Assembly: GCA_947258585.1 (NCBI GenBank)
Contig: CAMYIZ010000048.1
Location: 1 to 64,000, forward strand
Origin: an uncultured Haliea sp.
GTDB taxonomy: Bacteria > Pseudomonadota > Gammaproteobacteria > Pseudomonadales > Halieaceae
Direction: 5' to 3'
DNA length: 64,000 nt
Shown in pieces: positions 54,370 to 63,534 of the stretch (the first letter of the stretch is position 1; every line of letters starts with the position of its first letter). The position numbers and the translations under genes were made by a program. The notes under the pieces were generated by a model. It was not told where the DNA came from. It did not search any database and saw only the letters and a program-made list of their open reading frames with translations.

Positions 54370-55569
54370 TCAGATTGCCAGGTCATTGACGGACAGAATT
54401 CCCATCAGGATGGCGATAATGATCACCGCGATCAGGAACCCCATGCCGAGGATCAGGACCGGCTCCAACAGAGTCAGCCCGCGCTTGACCCCCGCCTGGA
54501 CATGGCCGTCGAAGACCTTGGCCAGCTCCAGCATCATCTTGTCCAGGCTGCCGGACTCCTCGCCTACCCGGGTCATCTGGATCACCATCGGCGTGAACAG
54601 CCCGGTCTCGTCCAGCGCCACCGACATCCGCTTGCCCGACTTCACCGCCGGCGGCAGCACCTGCAGCGCCTGCCGGATCACCCGGTTGTCGACGGTATCG
54701 ATGGCGATCGAAATCGCTTTCAGCAGCGACACCCCGTTGCCCAGCAGGGTACCCACGGTGCGCGCAAATTTCGACACCTCAAACTTGAATACGATCCCCC
54801 CGGCGAGGGGCAGGCGCAAGAGACGGGCATCCTTGCTGGCCTGTCCCTGCTCCGTACCGAGCCAGCGACGCAGCCAGAGGCCACCCGCAACCAGCAGCAG
54901 CAGCAACAACCAGCCGAAGTCGGCGATAAAATCGGCGGCACCAATGACCATCGCGGTCAGCGGCGGCAGCGCTTCTCCCATGTCCTCGAACAGGCTTTCA
55001 AACTGGGGCACCACGAATCCCAGCATGAGCACGATCGACAGTACCGACACCACCAGCAGGATGGCCGGGTAGATGAGCGCGGAGATCACGCTGTCGCGAT
55101 TGGCCCTGGCGTTCTCGAGGTACTCCACCAGCCGGTCCAGCACTGCGCTCAGCTGACCGCTGGCTTCGCCGGAGCGCACCATGTTGATGTAGAAGCTGCC
55201 GAAGGCCTCTTCATGGGGAAGCAGTGCCTGGCTCAGGGATTTGCCACCCTTGACCGCTGCCAGCAGGTCCTGCAGTAGGGCGGCGAGTGCCGGCTCCGAG
55301 GCCATGTCGATCAACACTTTGAGGGCTCGGTCCAGAGGCAGGCCTGCACGCAGCAGTACGGCCAGTTCGCTGGTCGTAGACAGCACGTCCTGGCGCCTGA
55401 CCGCCCTGCCGGGAGATGCCGCCGCGGCGGCGATACCGGGCTCCAGGCTGAGCAGGGTCAGGCCCTGGCCGCGCAGCTGGCGGGAGGCGAGCTCCAGCCC
55501 CTCCGCCTCGATGGAGCCGTCCCGGGACTTGCCATCACGGCTGATCGCCCTGTAGCGAAAGTGCGCCAC
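54370..55569 (-). CDS. gspF: Type II secretion inner-membrane platform protein GspF
   Basis: 399 residues. Starts MAHFRYRAISRDGKSRDGSI; two repeated GspF domains with LSTTSELAVLLRAGLPLDRA and KFARTVGTLLGNGVSLLKAI; three membrane segments (ILLVVSVLSIVLMLGFVVPQ, WLLLLLLVAGGLWL, LEPVLILGMGFLIAVIIIAI). Length and pattern are standard. Nine bases downstream of gspE. Confidence 0.95.
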   Translation of the reverse strand: MAHFRYRAISRDGKSRDGSIEAEGLELASRQLRGQGLTLLSLEPGIAAAAASPGRAVRRQDVLSTTSELAVLLRAGLPLDRALKVLIDMASEPALAALLQDLLAAVKGGKSLSQALLPHEEAFGSFYINMVRSGEASGQLSAVLDRLVEYLENARANRDSVISALIYPAILLVVSVLSIVLMLGFVVPQFESLFEDMGEALPPLTAMVIGAADFIADFGWLLLLLLVAGGLWLRRWLGTEQGQASKDARLLRLPLAGGIVFKFEVSKFARTVGTLLGNGVSLLKAISIAIDTVDNRVIRQALQVLPPAVKSGKRMSVALDETGLFTPMVIQMTRVGEESGSLDKMMLELAKVFDGHVQAGVKRGLTLLEPVLILGMGFLIAVIIIAILMGILSVNDLAI

Positions 55570-55578
55570 GATCCCTGC

Positions 55579-57306
55579 TCAGGCCGCGTCGGCGCCGGCC
55601 GCGTCGAGGCCGGATTCGCTCTGGTCCTGGGTGACCCGCATGACTTCCTCCAGCGAAGTCTCACCGCGCACCACCTTGCGCAGGCCGTCTTCGTACAGCG
55701 TGATCATGCCCTGGCGCCGGGCCGCCGCGTGCAGCACGGTGGCATCGGCGCCGCTCATGATGACCCGGTGCATCGCCTCGTCGAGGGCGAACAGCTCGTG
55801 AATCGCGGTGCGCCCGGCATAGCCGGTTTCCAGGCAGTGGGCACAGCCCCGCGCCTGGTAAACCGTGGGAGTGGCGCTACCGCCACCGAGGAAAGGCCCG
55901 AGGCCGTAGCGCTGGACCGCCTCGGCGGACAACTCCACCGGGGCCTTGCAATGCCGGCACAGGGTGCGCACCAGGCGCTGGGCCAATACGCCGTTCACGG
56001 CGGAGGTGATCAGGTAGCGCTCCACGCCCATGTCTTCCAGCCGGGTAATGGCACCGGCGGCGGTATTGGTGTGCAGGGTGGAGAGGACCAGGTGACCGGT
56101 CAGCGCCGACTGCACCCCGATCTGGGCCGTTTCGGTGTCGCGCATCTCACCGATCATGATGATATCGGGGTCCTGGCGCAGGATGGCCCGCAGGGCGCGG
56201 GCAAAATTGAGCTCGATCTGGGCCTGCACCTGGATCTGGTTCACCCCCTGCAACTGGTATTCCACCGGGTCTTCCACGGTGATGATCTTGAGCCGGTCGG
56301 AATCCAGCGAGGCCAGCGAGGCGTACAGGGTGGTGGTCTTGCCGGAGCCGGTGGGACCGGTCACCAGCAGCACGCCGTGGGGGCTGTCCAGCAGCCGGGT
56401 GTAGCGCTCCAGGGTGTCGGCACTGAACCCCATGTCGGTCAGGCTGAGGCGGATATTGCCCCGGTCCAGCACCCGCATGACGATGCTCTCGCCGTGCACC
56501 GTCGGTATGGTGGAAACCCGCAGGTCCAGCTCGTGGCCCTTGACCCGAATCATGATGCGGCCATCCTGGGGCAGGCGCCGCTCGGCGATGTTCATGTGGG
56601 CCAGCAGCTTGATCCGCGAGGCGATCGCGGCGCCCAGGTTGGCGGCGGGGGAATCCGCATACTCCTGCAGCACACCGTCGACCCGGTAGCGCAGGTGCAG
56701 GCCGTCCTCGAACGGCTCAACATGGATGTCGGAAGCACCCATATCCACCGCGCGATGAATAATCTGGTTGACCAGGCGAATGACCGGCGCTTCACTGGCC
56801 AGATCCTTGAGGTGCTCGATAAAGTCGTCGTCGCTCTGGCCGCCGAACCGGTCGCCAAGGACGTCGCCGTCGTCTTCGCCTTCAGCGCCCTGCAAGCGCA
56901 ACTGTTGAGCCCGGGCGATATCACTTTCCAGGCCCAGCACGATGGTCACGGGGCGTTCCAGCGCCATGGCGAGCGCTTTGGCGAGGAAGGGATCCTGCGG
57001 CACAGCCGCCGCGAAACGCACCCCGCCCTCGTCAACGGCCACGGGGACCACCGCGTTGTTGACCAGGAATTCCTGGGCCACCCCGTCCAGGGGTACCGGC
57101 TCCGCCGGATAGTCGGACGCCTGCTGTAGCGGAATGCCCAGCTGCTCGCTGAGCGCCAGCGCAACGTCCTGCTCCGACACCAGGCCCAGCTTCACCAGCA
57201 CCTGGCCGAACAGGTCGCCCATTTCACCCTGGGCAAGCAGGGTACGTTCGACGTCCCGTTCGGACATTTTTCCCTGCTGTACCAGCAGTTCACCGAGTCT
57301 GGTCAT
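55579..57306 (-). CDS. gspE: Type II secretion ATPase GspE
   Basis: 575 residues. N1E-type domain (TRLGELLVQQGKMSERDVER), then the ATPase: Walker A VTGPTGSGKTTTLYA, Asp box ITVEDPVEYQLQGVNQIQV, Walker B LRQDPDIIMIGEMRD, His box LVLSTLHTNTAAGAITRL. A tetra-cysteine zinc element is present (CRHCKAP with CAHCLETGY). First gene of the operon, giving the order E-F-G-H-I-J-K-L-M-C/N-D, which is the Xanthomonas xps order rather than the gspC-first order of E. coli. Confidence 0.96.
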   Translation of the reverse strand: MTRLGELLVQQGKMSERDVERTLLAQGEMGDLFGQVLVKLGLVSEQDVALALSEQLGIPLQQASDYPAEPVPLDGVAQEFLVNNAVVPVAVDEGGVRFAAAVPQDPFLAKALAMALERPVTIVLGLESDIARAQQLRLQGAEGEDDGDVLGDRFGGQSDDDFIEHLKDLASEAPVIRLVNQIIHRAVDMGASDIHVEPFEDGLHLRYRVDGVLQEYADSPAANLGAAIASRIKLLAHMNIAERRLPQDGRIMIRVKGHELDLRVSTIPTVHGESIVMRVLDRGNIRLSLTDMGFSADTLERYTRLLDSPHGVLLVTGPTGSGKTTTLYASLASLDSDRLKIITVEDPVEYQLQGVNQIQVQAQIELNFARALRAILRQDPDIIMIGEMRDTETAQIGVQSALTGHLVLSTLHTNTAAGAITRLEDMGVERYLITSAVNGVLAQRLVRTLCRHCKAPVELSAEAVQRYGLGPFLGGGSATPTVYQARGCAHCLETGYAGRTAIHELFALDEAMHRVIMSGADATVLHAAARRQGMITLYEDGLRKVVRGETSLEEVMRVTQDQSESGLDAAGADAA

Positions 57307-57403
57307 GGTGCGCCGTCATTGCTCATGTCTGTAGTAGACGGTTCACAGCCCCAGCTGCTTCCCGCGATCGCGCGATTGTAGCACAGCGGGGATTGAAGAT
57401 TGG

Positions 57404-57425
57404 CCGCCGGCTGCGCTGCCGGCGG
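57404..57425 (-). terminator. Hairpin downstream of the thiolase gene
   Basis: A perfect 8-bp GC stem (CCGCCGGC with GCCGGCGG, six-base loop) seven bases after the thiolase stop on the minus strand. The following bases contain only short T groups, so it is a weak or Rho-assisted terminator before the gsp operon. Confidence 0.5.
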
Positions 57426-57431
57426 GCCTGC

Positions 57432-58634
57432 CTACGCGACCTCGAACAGCCCCGCGGCGCCCATGCCGCCGCCAATGCACATGGTGACAACCACATACCG
57501 GACGCCGCGCCGCCTGCCCTCGATCAGGGCGTGGCCAACCATCCGCGCACCGCTCATGCCGAAAGGGTGGCCGATGGCGATGGCGCCCCCGTTCACGTTC
57601 AGCCTGTCGTTGTCGATGCCCAGTTGGTCGCGGCAGTACAGTACCTGACAGGCAAATGCCTCATTCAGTTCCCACAGGCCGATATCGTCGACCTGCAAAC
57701 CGTGGCGCTTCAGCAGTTTGGGAATGGCGAAAACCGGGCCGATACCCATCTCGTCGGGGCCACAGCCGGCTACCGCAAGGCCGCGGTAGACGCCCAGCGG
57801 CTGCAGGCCCTGTTGCGCGGCCAGGGCGCCGTCCATCAGCACACAGGCGGATGCACCGTCGGAGAGCTGCGAGGCATTGCCGGCAGTGATGAAACGTCCC
57901 TCCTTGACGAACTGCCCATCCTTGAACACCGGCCCCAGGGACTGCAGGCCTTCCAGCGTGGTGGAGGGGCGATTACCCTCGTCCTGCGCCAGCGTGACTT
58001 CTTTATAGGTGGTCTCCTTGGTCTCCTTGTTGAACACCGCCATGCGGCTGGCCATCGGCACGATTTCATCGTCAAAGGCCCCGGCCTCCTGCGCCGCCGC
58101 GGTGCGCATCTGGCTCTGGTAGCTGTACTCGTCCTGGGCGTCGCGGGAGATACCGTAGCGCTCGGCGACAATCTCCGCGGTCTCGATCATCTGAATGTAG
58201 GCTTTCGGGGAGATGTCCAGCACCGTCTGCGACACGTTGCGATAGCTGTTCTTGTGCTTGTTCTGCACCAGTGAGATCGACTCCAGCCCCCCGGCCACGG
58301 CCACGTCGTACTCGTTGCACATAATGGCCTTGGCGGCGGTGGCGATGGTCATCAGCCCCGACGAACACTGGCGGTCCATGGTCATGCCGGCGGTGCTGTC
58401 GGGCAGGCCACCCGCCACGCCACACAGGCGCCCCAGGTTATAGGCCTGGGTCCCCTGCTGGGCGGCCGCGCCCATGATGCAATCCTCAACCATGGCGGGG
58501 TCGATGCCGGCCCGCGCCACCGCGGCGCGGACCACATGGCCGCCCAGCGCGGGCGCCTCGGTGTCGTTGAAGGCGCCGCGGAAGGCCTTGCCGATGGGGG
58601 TTCTGGCGGTACTGACGATGACTGCGTCTCTCAT
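57432..58634 (-). CDS. Acetyl-CoA acyltransferase (thiolase)
   Basis: 400 residues from ATG 58634, with AGAGGAAG upstream. [20 protein letters not shown] opens the thiolase fold; the nucleophilic Cys is in [12 protein letters not shown]; the His base in [19 protein letters not shown]; the second Cys in [13 protein letters not shown]. It cleaves a 3-ketoacyl-CoA. It lies at the downstream end of a cluster of steroid-catabolism enzymes, so a steroid side-chain or ring intermediate is the likely substrate. A general fatty-acid thiolase cannot be ruled out. Confidence 0.9.
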   Translation of the reverse strand: MRDAVIVSTARTPIGKAFRGAFNDTEAPALGGHVVRAAVARAGIDPAMVEDCIMGAAAQQGTQAYNLGRLCGVAGGLPDSTAGMTMDRQCSSGLMTIATAAKAIMCNEYDVAVAGGLESISLVQNKHKNSYRNVSQTVLDISPKAYIQMIETAEIVAERYGISRDAQDEYSYQSQMRTAAAQEAGAFDDEIVPMASRMAVFNKETKETTYKEVTLAQDEGNRPSTTLEGLQSLGPVFKDGQFVKEGRFITAGNASQLSDGASACVLMDGALAAQQGLQPLGVYRGLAVAGCGPDEMGIGPVFAIPKLLKRHGLQVDDIGLWELNEAFACQVLYCRDQLGIDNDRLNVNGGAIAIGHPFGMSGARMVGHALIEGRRRGVRYVVVTMCIGGGMGAAGLFEVA

Positions 58635-58692
58635 TGTGTGCTTCCTCTGTTTGCGGGTATTTGTTGTGGAGCGTTGAATCCGGCGGCGATGC

Positions 58693-58806
58693 TGGATGGG
58701 CCTTGCGAAACACGCCGTGAATCCACACCCGATAAAGCGGGGTGGGCTCTCCATGGAGGCTTCGCGCTCGCATCCATGCGAGCGAGAGTTTCGCAAGGCC
58801 CATCCA
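58693..58806. repeat. Structured repeat copy A
   Basis: Outer arms of 19 bp pair perfectly (58693-58711 with 58788-58806). Inside are ACGCCGTGAA, a hairpin around TCTCCATGGA, and a second hairpin with perfect 9-bp arms CGCTCGCAT and ATGCGAGCG. A 27-base insertion absent from the other copies follows ACGCCGTGAA. It lies in the 558-base gap between the thiolase and the IpdF gene, which holds no credible gene. Confidence 0.85.
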
Positions 58807-58847
58807 CCACCTCCGCCTCACTCCCCTGCCATTCTCAAATTCTGCAA

Positions 58848-58921
58848 AAAATCTACATCGAGGTCGTATCGCCTGGGCGGCCCCGCGCATCCATGCGCTC
58901 AACGGTTCTGCAAGGCCCAAG
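58848..58921. repeat. Structured repeat copy B (degenerate)
   Basis: Retains GGTCGTATCGC, the hairpin GCGCATCCATGCGC, CTCAACG and a right arm GTTCTGCAAGGCCCAA that resembles the right arm of copy A. No matching left arm is present, so this copy looks truncated or rearranged. Confidence 0.6.
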
Positions 58922-59041
58922 CGGGCGCCACCTCCTCCATTCTGCGCGGGCACAAAGCCACGCACTTCGATTCCTTTGAACAAAACTATCGCGGACCACC
59001 CGGCAATGCTGCTACTGGCAGTGAAGGCAGGAGCCCGCGGG

Positions 59042-59134
59042 CCGGTAGCGCTTTGCAGGACCGTTGCAAACATGGATGTTTGCAAACGAGCCCCCATGGA
59101 CGGGTTCACGGCGTGTCCTGCAAAGCGCTACCGG
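59042..59134. repeat. Structured repeat copy C (inverted relative to A)
   Basis: Outer arms of 20 bp pair perfectly (59042-59061 with 59115-59134). On the minus strand the inside reads ACGCCGTGAA, the hairpin CCC-GTCCAT-GGG, GGCTCG, then a hairpin with arms TTGCAAACAT and ATGTTTGCAA, then CG. The bases from 59135 to the IpdF stop at 59193 show nothing recognisable. Confidence 0.87.
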
Positions 59135-59192
59135 GCTGCGGGTGCCGGGACTCTTCCACCCAATCAGTAACCATCCGGCCAGAATGCAAAAG

Positions 59193-59984
59193 TTACGCCC
59201 GCTGGCTGGAGCAGGACACAATCTCCCCGGTCATGTAGCCCGAGTAATCCGACGCCAGGAACATCATCACATTGGCGACCTCCCACACCTCCGCCGCGCG
59301 CCCGAAGGCCTCTTTCGCCGCCAGCTCCTCCAGCAATTCCATCGGTGTGGTCTTCTTCAGGAACTCGTGGAAGGCGATGGAGGGCGAGACGGCATTGATG
59401 CGCACGCCGTGGTCGGCGGCTTCCAGCGCGGAGCAGCGGGTGAGGGCCATGACGCCGGCCTTGGCGGCGGCGTAGTGGCACTGCTCCTTCTGGGCGCGCC
59501 AGCCGAGGACGGAGGCATTGTTGACGATCACGCCGGCGCCGCGGGGCTGCATCTTCCGCAGCATCGCCCGGGTCATGCGCATGGTGCCGGTGAGGGTGAT
59601 GTCGAGCACGCGGCTCCACTCCTCGTCGGTCATGTCCACCAGCAATTTGGTGCCGCCAAGACCCGCATTGTTGATCAGTACATCGACGCCACCCATGGTG
59701 GCTTCGGCCTCATCGACCAGCGCCTGTACGTCCTCTTCCACAGTAACGTTGGCCAATTTACCGTGGATCGCTGCAAGACCCGTGTCGGCCTTGAGCTGGT
59801 CAACAGCCTTGGCCAGGCGGCCCTCGTGGATATCGCTGATCATCACGGCGCGGGCACCCTCCTCCGCAGCCCGGGTTGCCGCGGCGAAGCCGATACCGGC
59901 CCCGGCGGCGGCGGTGATGAGGACTGACTTGCCCGCGAGCAGGTTGTGCCCGGCAACATAGGGTGGTGGTTCTTTCAATGCCAT
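59193..59984 (-). CDS. ipdF: IpdF-like short-chain dehydrogenase (steroid C/D-ring catabolism)
   Basis: 263 residues. Rossmann motif VLITAAAGAGIGFAAATRAA, INNAGLGG, catalytic NNASVLGWRAQ (Ser) and YAAAKAG (Tyr, Lys). The blocks VLGWRAQ, AGVMALTRCSALEA, GVRINAVSPSIA, EAFGRAAEVWEVA and FLASDYSGYMTGE match, as I recall it, M. tuberculosis Rv3559c (IpdF), which oxidises or reduces a hydroxyl on the HIP-derived CoA thioester. No database comparison was run. It lies next to IpdE1/IpdE2-like genes as in steroid degraders. Confidence 0.85.
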   Translation of the reverse strand: MALKEPPPYVAGHNLLAGKSVLITAAAGAGIGFAAATRAAEEGARAVMISDIHEGRLAKAVDQLKADTGLAAIHGKLANVTVEEDVQALVDEAEATMGGVDVLINNAGLGGTKLLVDMTDEEWSRVLDITLTGTMRMTRAMLRKMQPRGAGVIVNNASVLGWRAQKEQCHYAAAKAGVMALTRCSALEAADHGVRINAVSPSIAFHEFLKKTTPMELLEELAAKEAFGRAAEVWEVANVMMFLASDYSGYMTGEIVSCSSQRA

Positions 59985-60015
59985 TGTAATTTTCCTCTAA
60001 TAAAGGACGCTATCA

Positions 60016-60057
60016 GGCCGCACCCAGCCGGCCGCACCTGGCCGGCCGCACCTACCC
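60016..60057. repeat. Three tandem 14-bp repeats at the end of the ipdE1-like gene
   Basis: Three units beginning GGCCGCACC (60016-60029, 60030-60043, 60044-60057) with two or three differences. The third unit contains the stop codon of the gene upstream (TAG, 60052-60054). Confidence 0.75.
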
Positions 60058-61242
60058 GCGCGGTTCGCGGGGCATGCCCAGCGCGCGTTCGGCGATGATG
60101 TTGCGCTGGATCTGGTTGGTGCCGCCGTAGATTGTGTCAGCGCGAGTAAACAGGTACAGGGACTGCAGCCGGTTCAGTTCGTAGGGAGCGCCGGCAATGA
60201 TCTCGCTCTCGGCGCCCAGCACGTCCATGGCCAGCTTGCCCAGATTGCGGTGCCAGCTCGACCAGTACAGCTTGTAGATCATGGCCTCCTTCTGCAGGCT
60301 GCCGTCGTCGCCGCCACCGGAGAGCATGCGCATGCTGTTGAAGCGCATGATGCGCAGGCCCACGTGTGCCTCGGCGATGCGCTGGCGCAGGGCTGGATCG
60401 CGGGCGGCGCCGTTGGCTTTGGCGATTTTGACGACTTCGTCGAACTCGTTCTGGAACAGCATCTGCTGGCCCAGGGTAGACACACCGCGCTCGAAACCGA
60501 GCAGGCCCATGGCCACTTTCCAGCCGTCGCCGGGCGCGCCGACAATGTCGTCGGCGGCGCAGACCGCGTCGTCAAAGAACACTTCGTTGAATTCGCTGGT
60601 GCCGGTGAGCTGCTCAATCGGGCGCACGGTGACCCCGGGCTGGTCCATCGCCAGCAGGAAGAAACCCAGGCCCCTGTGGGCCACCGAATCCGGATCGGTG
60701 CGGGCGATCACAAACACGTACTGGGACTCATGGGCCAGCGAGGTCCACACCTTCTGGCCATTGATGAGCCACTGGTTGCCGGACTCGTCCAGCCGCGCTT
60801 TCGTTTTTACATTGGCCAGGTCGGAACCGGCGGAGGGCTCGGAATACCCCTGGCACCAGAACTCCCTGCCGGCACGGATGCCCGGCAGGTAGCGCTCTTT
60901 CTGCGCCTCGCTGCCGAAGGCGATCAGGGTCGGGCCGGTCAGCGTCTCGCCGATGTGTCCCATGCGGCCGGGGCCGCCTGCTCGGGCGTACTCTTCGTTG
61001 AAAATCACCTGCTGCTCGATGCTGGCACCGCGGCCGCCGTATTGCTTTGGCCAGCCAATGCAGGTCCAGCCGCCCTCGGCCAGCTTGCGCTCCCAGGCCT
61101 TGCGCTCCTCGACGAACGAGTGTTCGTCACCCGGTCCCCCGCGGCCGCGGATAACTTCAAACTCACCGCCCAGATTGGCTGCCAGCCAGGCGGCGACCTC
61201 CTCGCGGAACTGCTCGTCTTCGGGACTGAAACTCAGTTTCAT
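60052..61242 (-). CDS. Acyl-CoA dehydrogenase, IpdE1/FadE30-like
   Basis: 396 residues from ATG 61242, overlapping the next gene's stop (ATGA). Acyl-CoA dehydrogenase fold with FAD-contact segments FWCQGYSEPSAGSDLANV and NQWLINGQKVWTSLAHESQY, and the C-terminal DTIYGGTNQIQRNIIAERAL. TGTSEFNEVFFDDA, GAPGDGWKVAM, GFERGVSTLGQQ and SSWHRNLGKLAMDV are shared with M. tuberculosis FadE30 (IpdE1) from memory. IpdE1-IpdE2 form a heterotetramer that desaturates a HIP-derived ring CoA ester. Confidence 0.83.
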   Translation of the reverse strand: MKLSFSPEDEQFREEVAAWLAANLGGEFEVIRGRGGPGDEHSFVEERKAWERKLAEGGWTCIGWPKQYGGRGASIEQQVIFNEEYARAGGPGRMGHIGETLTGPTLIAFGSEAQKERYLPGIRAGREFWCQGYSEPSAGSDLANVKTKARLDESGNQWLINGQKVWTSLAHESQYVFVIARTDPDSVAHRGLGFFLLAMDQPGVTVRPIEQLTGTSEFNEVFFDDAVCAADDIVGAPGDGWKVAMGLLGFERGVSTLGQQMLFQNEFDEVVKIAKANGAARDPALRQRIAEAHVGLRIMRFNSMRMLSGGGDDGSLQKEAMIYKLYWSSWHRNLGKLAMDVLGAESEIIAGAPYELNRLQSLYLFTRADTIYGGTNQIQRNIIAERALGMPREPRG

Positions 61243-62405
61243 GCCGCCTCTCCATCCAGTAACTGACGCGCCAGCCGCTCCCGGTGCCAGGCGGCATCGC
61301 CGAGCAGGGTTTCGGTGGATTTGGCGCGCTTGAAATACAGCTGAATATCGTACTCCGCGGTGATACCCACACCGCCATGCAGCTGGATGCCGCAACCGGC
61401 GTTGAAAAATGCGGCGTCGGAGCAATAGGCTTTGGCGATACTGGCGGCCTCCGCCAGGCCCGCGCCCAGGGGATTACCCGCGAGGGCTTCATCGGCGATG
61501 CAGGCTGCGTAGTAGGCGGCGGAACGCGCGGCCTCCACTTTCAGCATCATGTCGGCGGCCTTGTGTTTGATCGCCTGGTAGGAGGCAATGGTGCGGCCGA
61601 ACTGCACCCGCTCCATGGTATAGGCCACGGAGCTGTCCAGGGCCTGCTGGGCCACGCCGACCTGCTCGGCGGCCACAGCGACAGTGGCCAGATCGAGGAT
61701 CTTCGCCAGTGCTGGCCAGGCAGCGCCGGCCTCCCCCATCAGGGCATCGGCGCCGAGTTTCACATCCTGCAGGGTGATGCTGGCCTGCTTGCGGGTCTGG
61801 TCCATGGTCGGCAGCCACTCCCGGCTGACGCCCGCGGTATCCGCTGGCAGGACGAACAGGCTGATGCCCTCGCGACCTTCGCTACCCGCCTCCCGGGCAG
61901 CAACGACAAAAATCTCTGCGGTGTGGCCGTCAAGTACATAGCGGTATTCGCCGTTCAGCACGAAATCGTCGCCATCCGCCGCCCAGGTGGCCTGCACCGC
62001 GTGCGCTTCCGGGCGGCTGCCCGGGGCCATAAAGGCGAGGGTCGCGGTGCTGCCCGCGGCAATCGCCGCCAGATACTGCTGCTTCTGTGTTTCAGTACCC
62101 GCCACCAGCAGGGCATTGACGCCCAGGCCGACCGTCGCCAGGAACGGCGCGCACAGCAGCACCCGGCCCATCTGCTCCTGCATGGCGGCCAGCTCCACAA
62201 AGCCCAGGCCGAGGCCGCCGTAGGCTTCCGGAATGTGCAGCGCCGGCCACATCATCTCCTCGCTGATCTGCTGCCACAGGGCAGCGTCATAGCCGCGCTC
62301 CGTCGCCATCACCTCGCGTACCGCCGCAGCGGTAGAGACTTCCGCAAGAAAAGCCTCCGCCGTATCGCGGATCATCTGCTGTTCTTCGGTAAAACGAAAT
62401 TCCAT
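61239..62405 (-). CDS. Acyl-CoA dehydrogenase, IpdE2-like partner subunit
   Basis: 388 residues from ATG 62405 (MEFRFTEEQQMIRDTAEAFL). A divergent acyl-CoA dehydrogenase: LHIPEAYGGLGLGFVELAAM, LQDVKLGADALMGEAG, YTMERVQFGRTIASYQAIKH, IQLHGGVGITAEYDIQLYFK. The Rx(4)FG-type and GGxG elements are kept, but the lipid-site residues differ from single-subunit enzymes. Being translationally coupled to the IpdE1-like gene it fits the second subunit of a heteromeric steroid acyl-CoA dehydrogenase (IpdE2/FadE33-like). Confidence 0.8.
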   Translation of the reverse strand: MEFRFTEEQQMIRDTAEAFLAEVSTAAAVREVMATERGYDAALWQQISEEMMWPALHIPEAYGGLGLGFVELAAMQEQMGRVLLCAPFLATVGLGVNALLVAGTETQKQQYLAAIAAGSTATLAFMAPGSRPEAHAVQATWAADGDDFVLNGEYRYVLDGHTAEIFVVAAREAGSEGREGISLFVLPADTAGVSREWLPTMDQTRKQASITLQDVKLGADALMGEAGAAWPALAKILDLATVAVAAEQVGVAQQALDSSVAYTMERVQFGRTIASYQAIKHKAADMMLKVEAARSAAYYAACIADEALAGNPLGAGLAEAASIAKAYCSDAAFFNAGCGIQLHGGVGITAEYDIQLYFKRAKSTETLLGDAAWHRERLARQLLDGEAA

Positions 62406-62415
62406 GGACCCTGCC

Positions 62416-63303
62416 TCAGCTGCCAAACACTTTCTGCGCCGGCACTTCCCTCGCCAGCAACTCCGCCACCGCATCGGTGAGCTCCGCCGGATCCCAGCGC
62501 TGGCCCTTGTCCACCGGCTCGGTCGAGCGCCAGCCATCGGCGATGGCGACCTTGCCACCCTCGGCCTCGAACAGGCGCCCGGTCACATGCGCCGACAGCG
62601 GCGACACCAGCCAGGCCACCAGCGAGGAGACATTTTCCGGAGCAAAGTAGTCGAAGCTGCCGTCCTCCGGCTTCGCCATCCGCTGGGCCATGGCTTCCAC
62701 CGCCGTGGTCATACCGGTGCGCGCCACCGGCACCAGGCCGTTGACCGTAATCCCGTAGCGACCCAGCTCCGCCGCCTGGGTCAGCGTCAGCGCCGCAATC
62801 CCCGCCTTCGCCGCGGCATAGTTCGACTGCCCCACCGAGCCCTGCAACCCGGCCCCGGAACTGGTATTGATAATGCGCGCGTCCACCGCCTTGCCTTCCT
62901 TGGACTGTCCGCGCCAGTAGTGCACAGCGTGGGAGCTGATGCAGAAGTGCCCCTTCAGGTGCACCGCCATGATCGCGTCCCAATCCGACTCGGTCATGGA
63001 GGCGAACATCCGGTCGCGGTTGATACCCGCATTGTTGACCACCGCGTGCAGGTCACCAAAGCTCTCGATGGCCTGCTTCACGGCGTTCAGGCTGTCGTCG
63101 TAGTTGGTGATGTCCGAGGTGTTTACCACAGCCTCGCCACCCGCCGCGCGAATTTCATCCACCACCGCCTGGGCCGCCGCTTCGTTGATGTCGTTGACAA
63201 CGACTTTCGCACCTTCGCTCGCCAGCAACCGCGCGTGCGCCGCACCGAGGCCGCCGCCGGCGCCGGTGATGATCACTACCCGTCCTTCACATGTTCTGCT
63301 CAT
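62416..63303 (-). CDS. Short-chain dehydrogenase/reductase, 3-hydroxyacyl-CoA dehydrogenase type
   Basis: 295 residues from ATG 63303 with AGGAAG upstream. Nucleotide motif VVIITGAGGGLGAAHARLLA, VVNDINEAAAQAVVDEI, NNAGINRDRMFASM, catalytic NTSSGAGLQGS and NYAAAKAGIAAL. The NAGI-x-RD pattern and long C-terminus resemble the dehydrogenase domain of peroxisomal multifunctional enzyme 2 and the SDRs of mycobacterial steroid clusters (for example Rv3548c). Ten bases upstream of the IpdE2-like gene, so cotranscribed. Confidence 0.85.
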   Translation of the reverse strand: MSRTCEGRVVIITGAGGGLGAAHARLLASEGAKVVVNDINEAAAQAVVDEIRAAGGEAVVNTSDITNYDDSLNAVKQAIESFGDLHAVVNNAGINRDRMFASMTESDWDAIMAVHLKGHFCISSHAVHYWRGQSKEGKAVDARIINTSSGAGLQGSVGQSNYAAAKAGIAALTLTQAAELGRYGITVNGLVPVARTGMTTAVEAMAQRMAKPEDGSFDYFAPENVSSLVAWLVSPLSAHVTGRLFEAEGGKVAIADGWRSTEPVDKGQRWDPAELTDAVAELLAREVPAQKVFGS

Positions 63304-63380
63304 CGCGTTCTTCCTGTCTGTCTGTTCGTCGAGTTCATTCTATGTGGTCAGGCGGTCTGAGATCCGCTGCACAGGTGAGC

Positions 63381-63468
63381 GGCAGAGGGTTCCGGGACTC
63401 GCCGTGAATACGTCCATGTAGGCTCGTATCGCGCATCCATGCGCTCAACGGTCCCGGAACCCTCTGCC
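63381..63468. repeat. Structured repeat copy D
   Basis: Outer arms of 18 bp pair perfectly (63381-63398 with 63451-63468). Inside: CGCCGTGAA, hairpin TAC-GTCCAT-GTA, GGCTCG, hairpin GCGC-ATCCAT-GCGC, CTCAACG. It lies in the 376-base gap between the SDR and the FadA6-like gene, which holds no credible gene. Confidence 0.87.
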
Positions 63469-63534
63469 CCTCCCCTGCGCTGCTACCTTCGGTGCCGTCT
63501 CGCAGCTCGCACCGTCAGAGGCGCGGCGTCTTGG

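Noticed and set aside
58486..59221. Several small open frames in the gap between the thiolase and ipdF
   Set aside because: They are translations of repeat copies A-C (recurrent MDGFTACPAK-like peptides) in both strands, with no ribosome sites or family signature.
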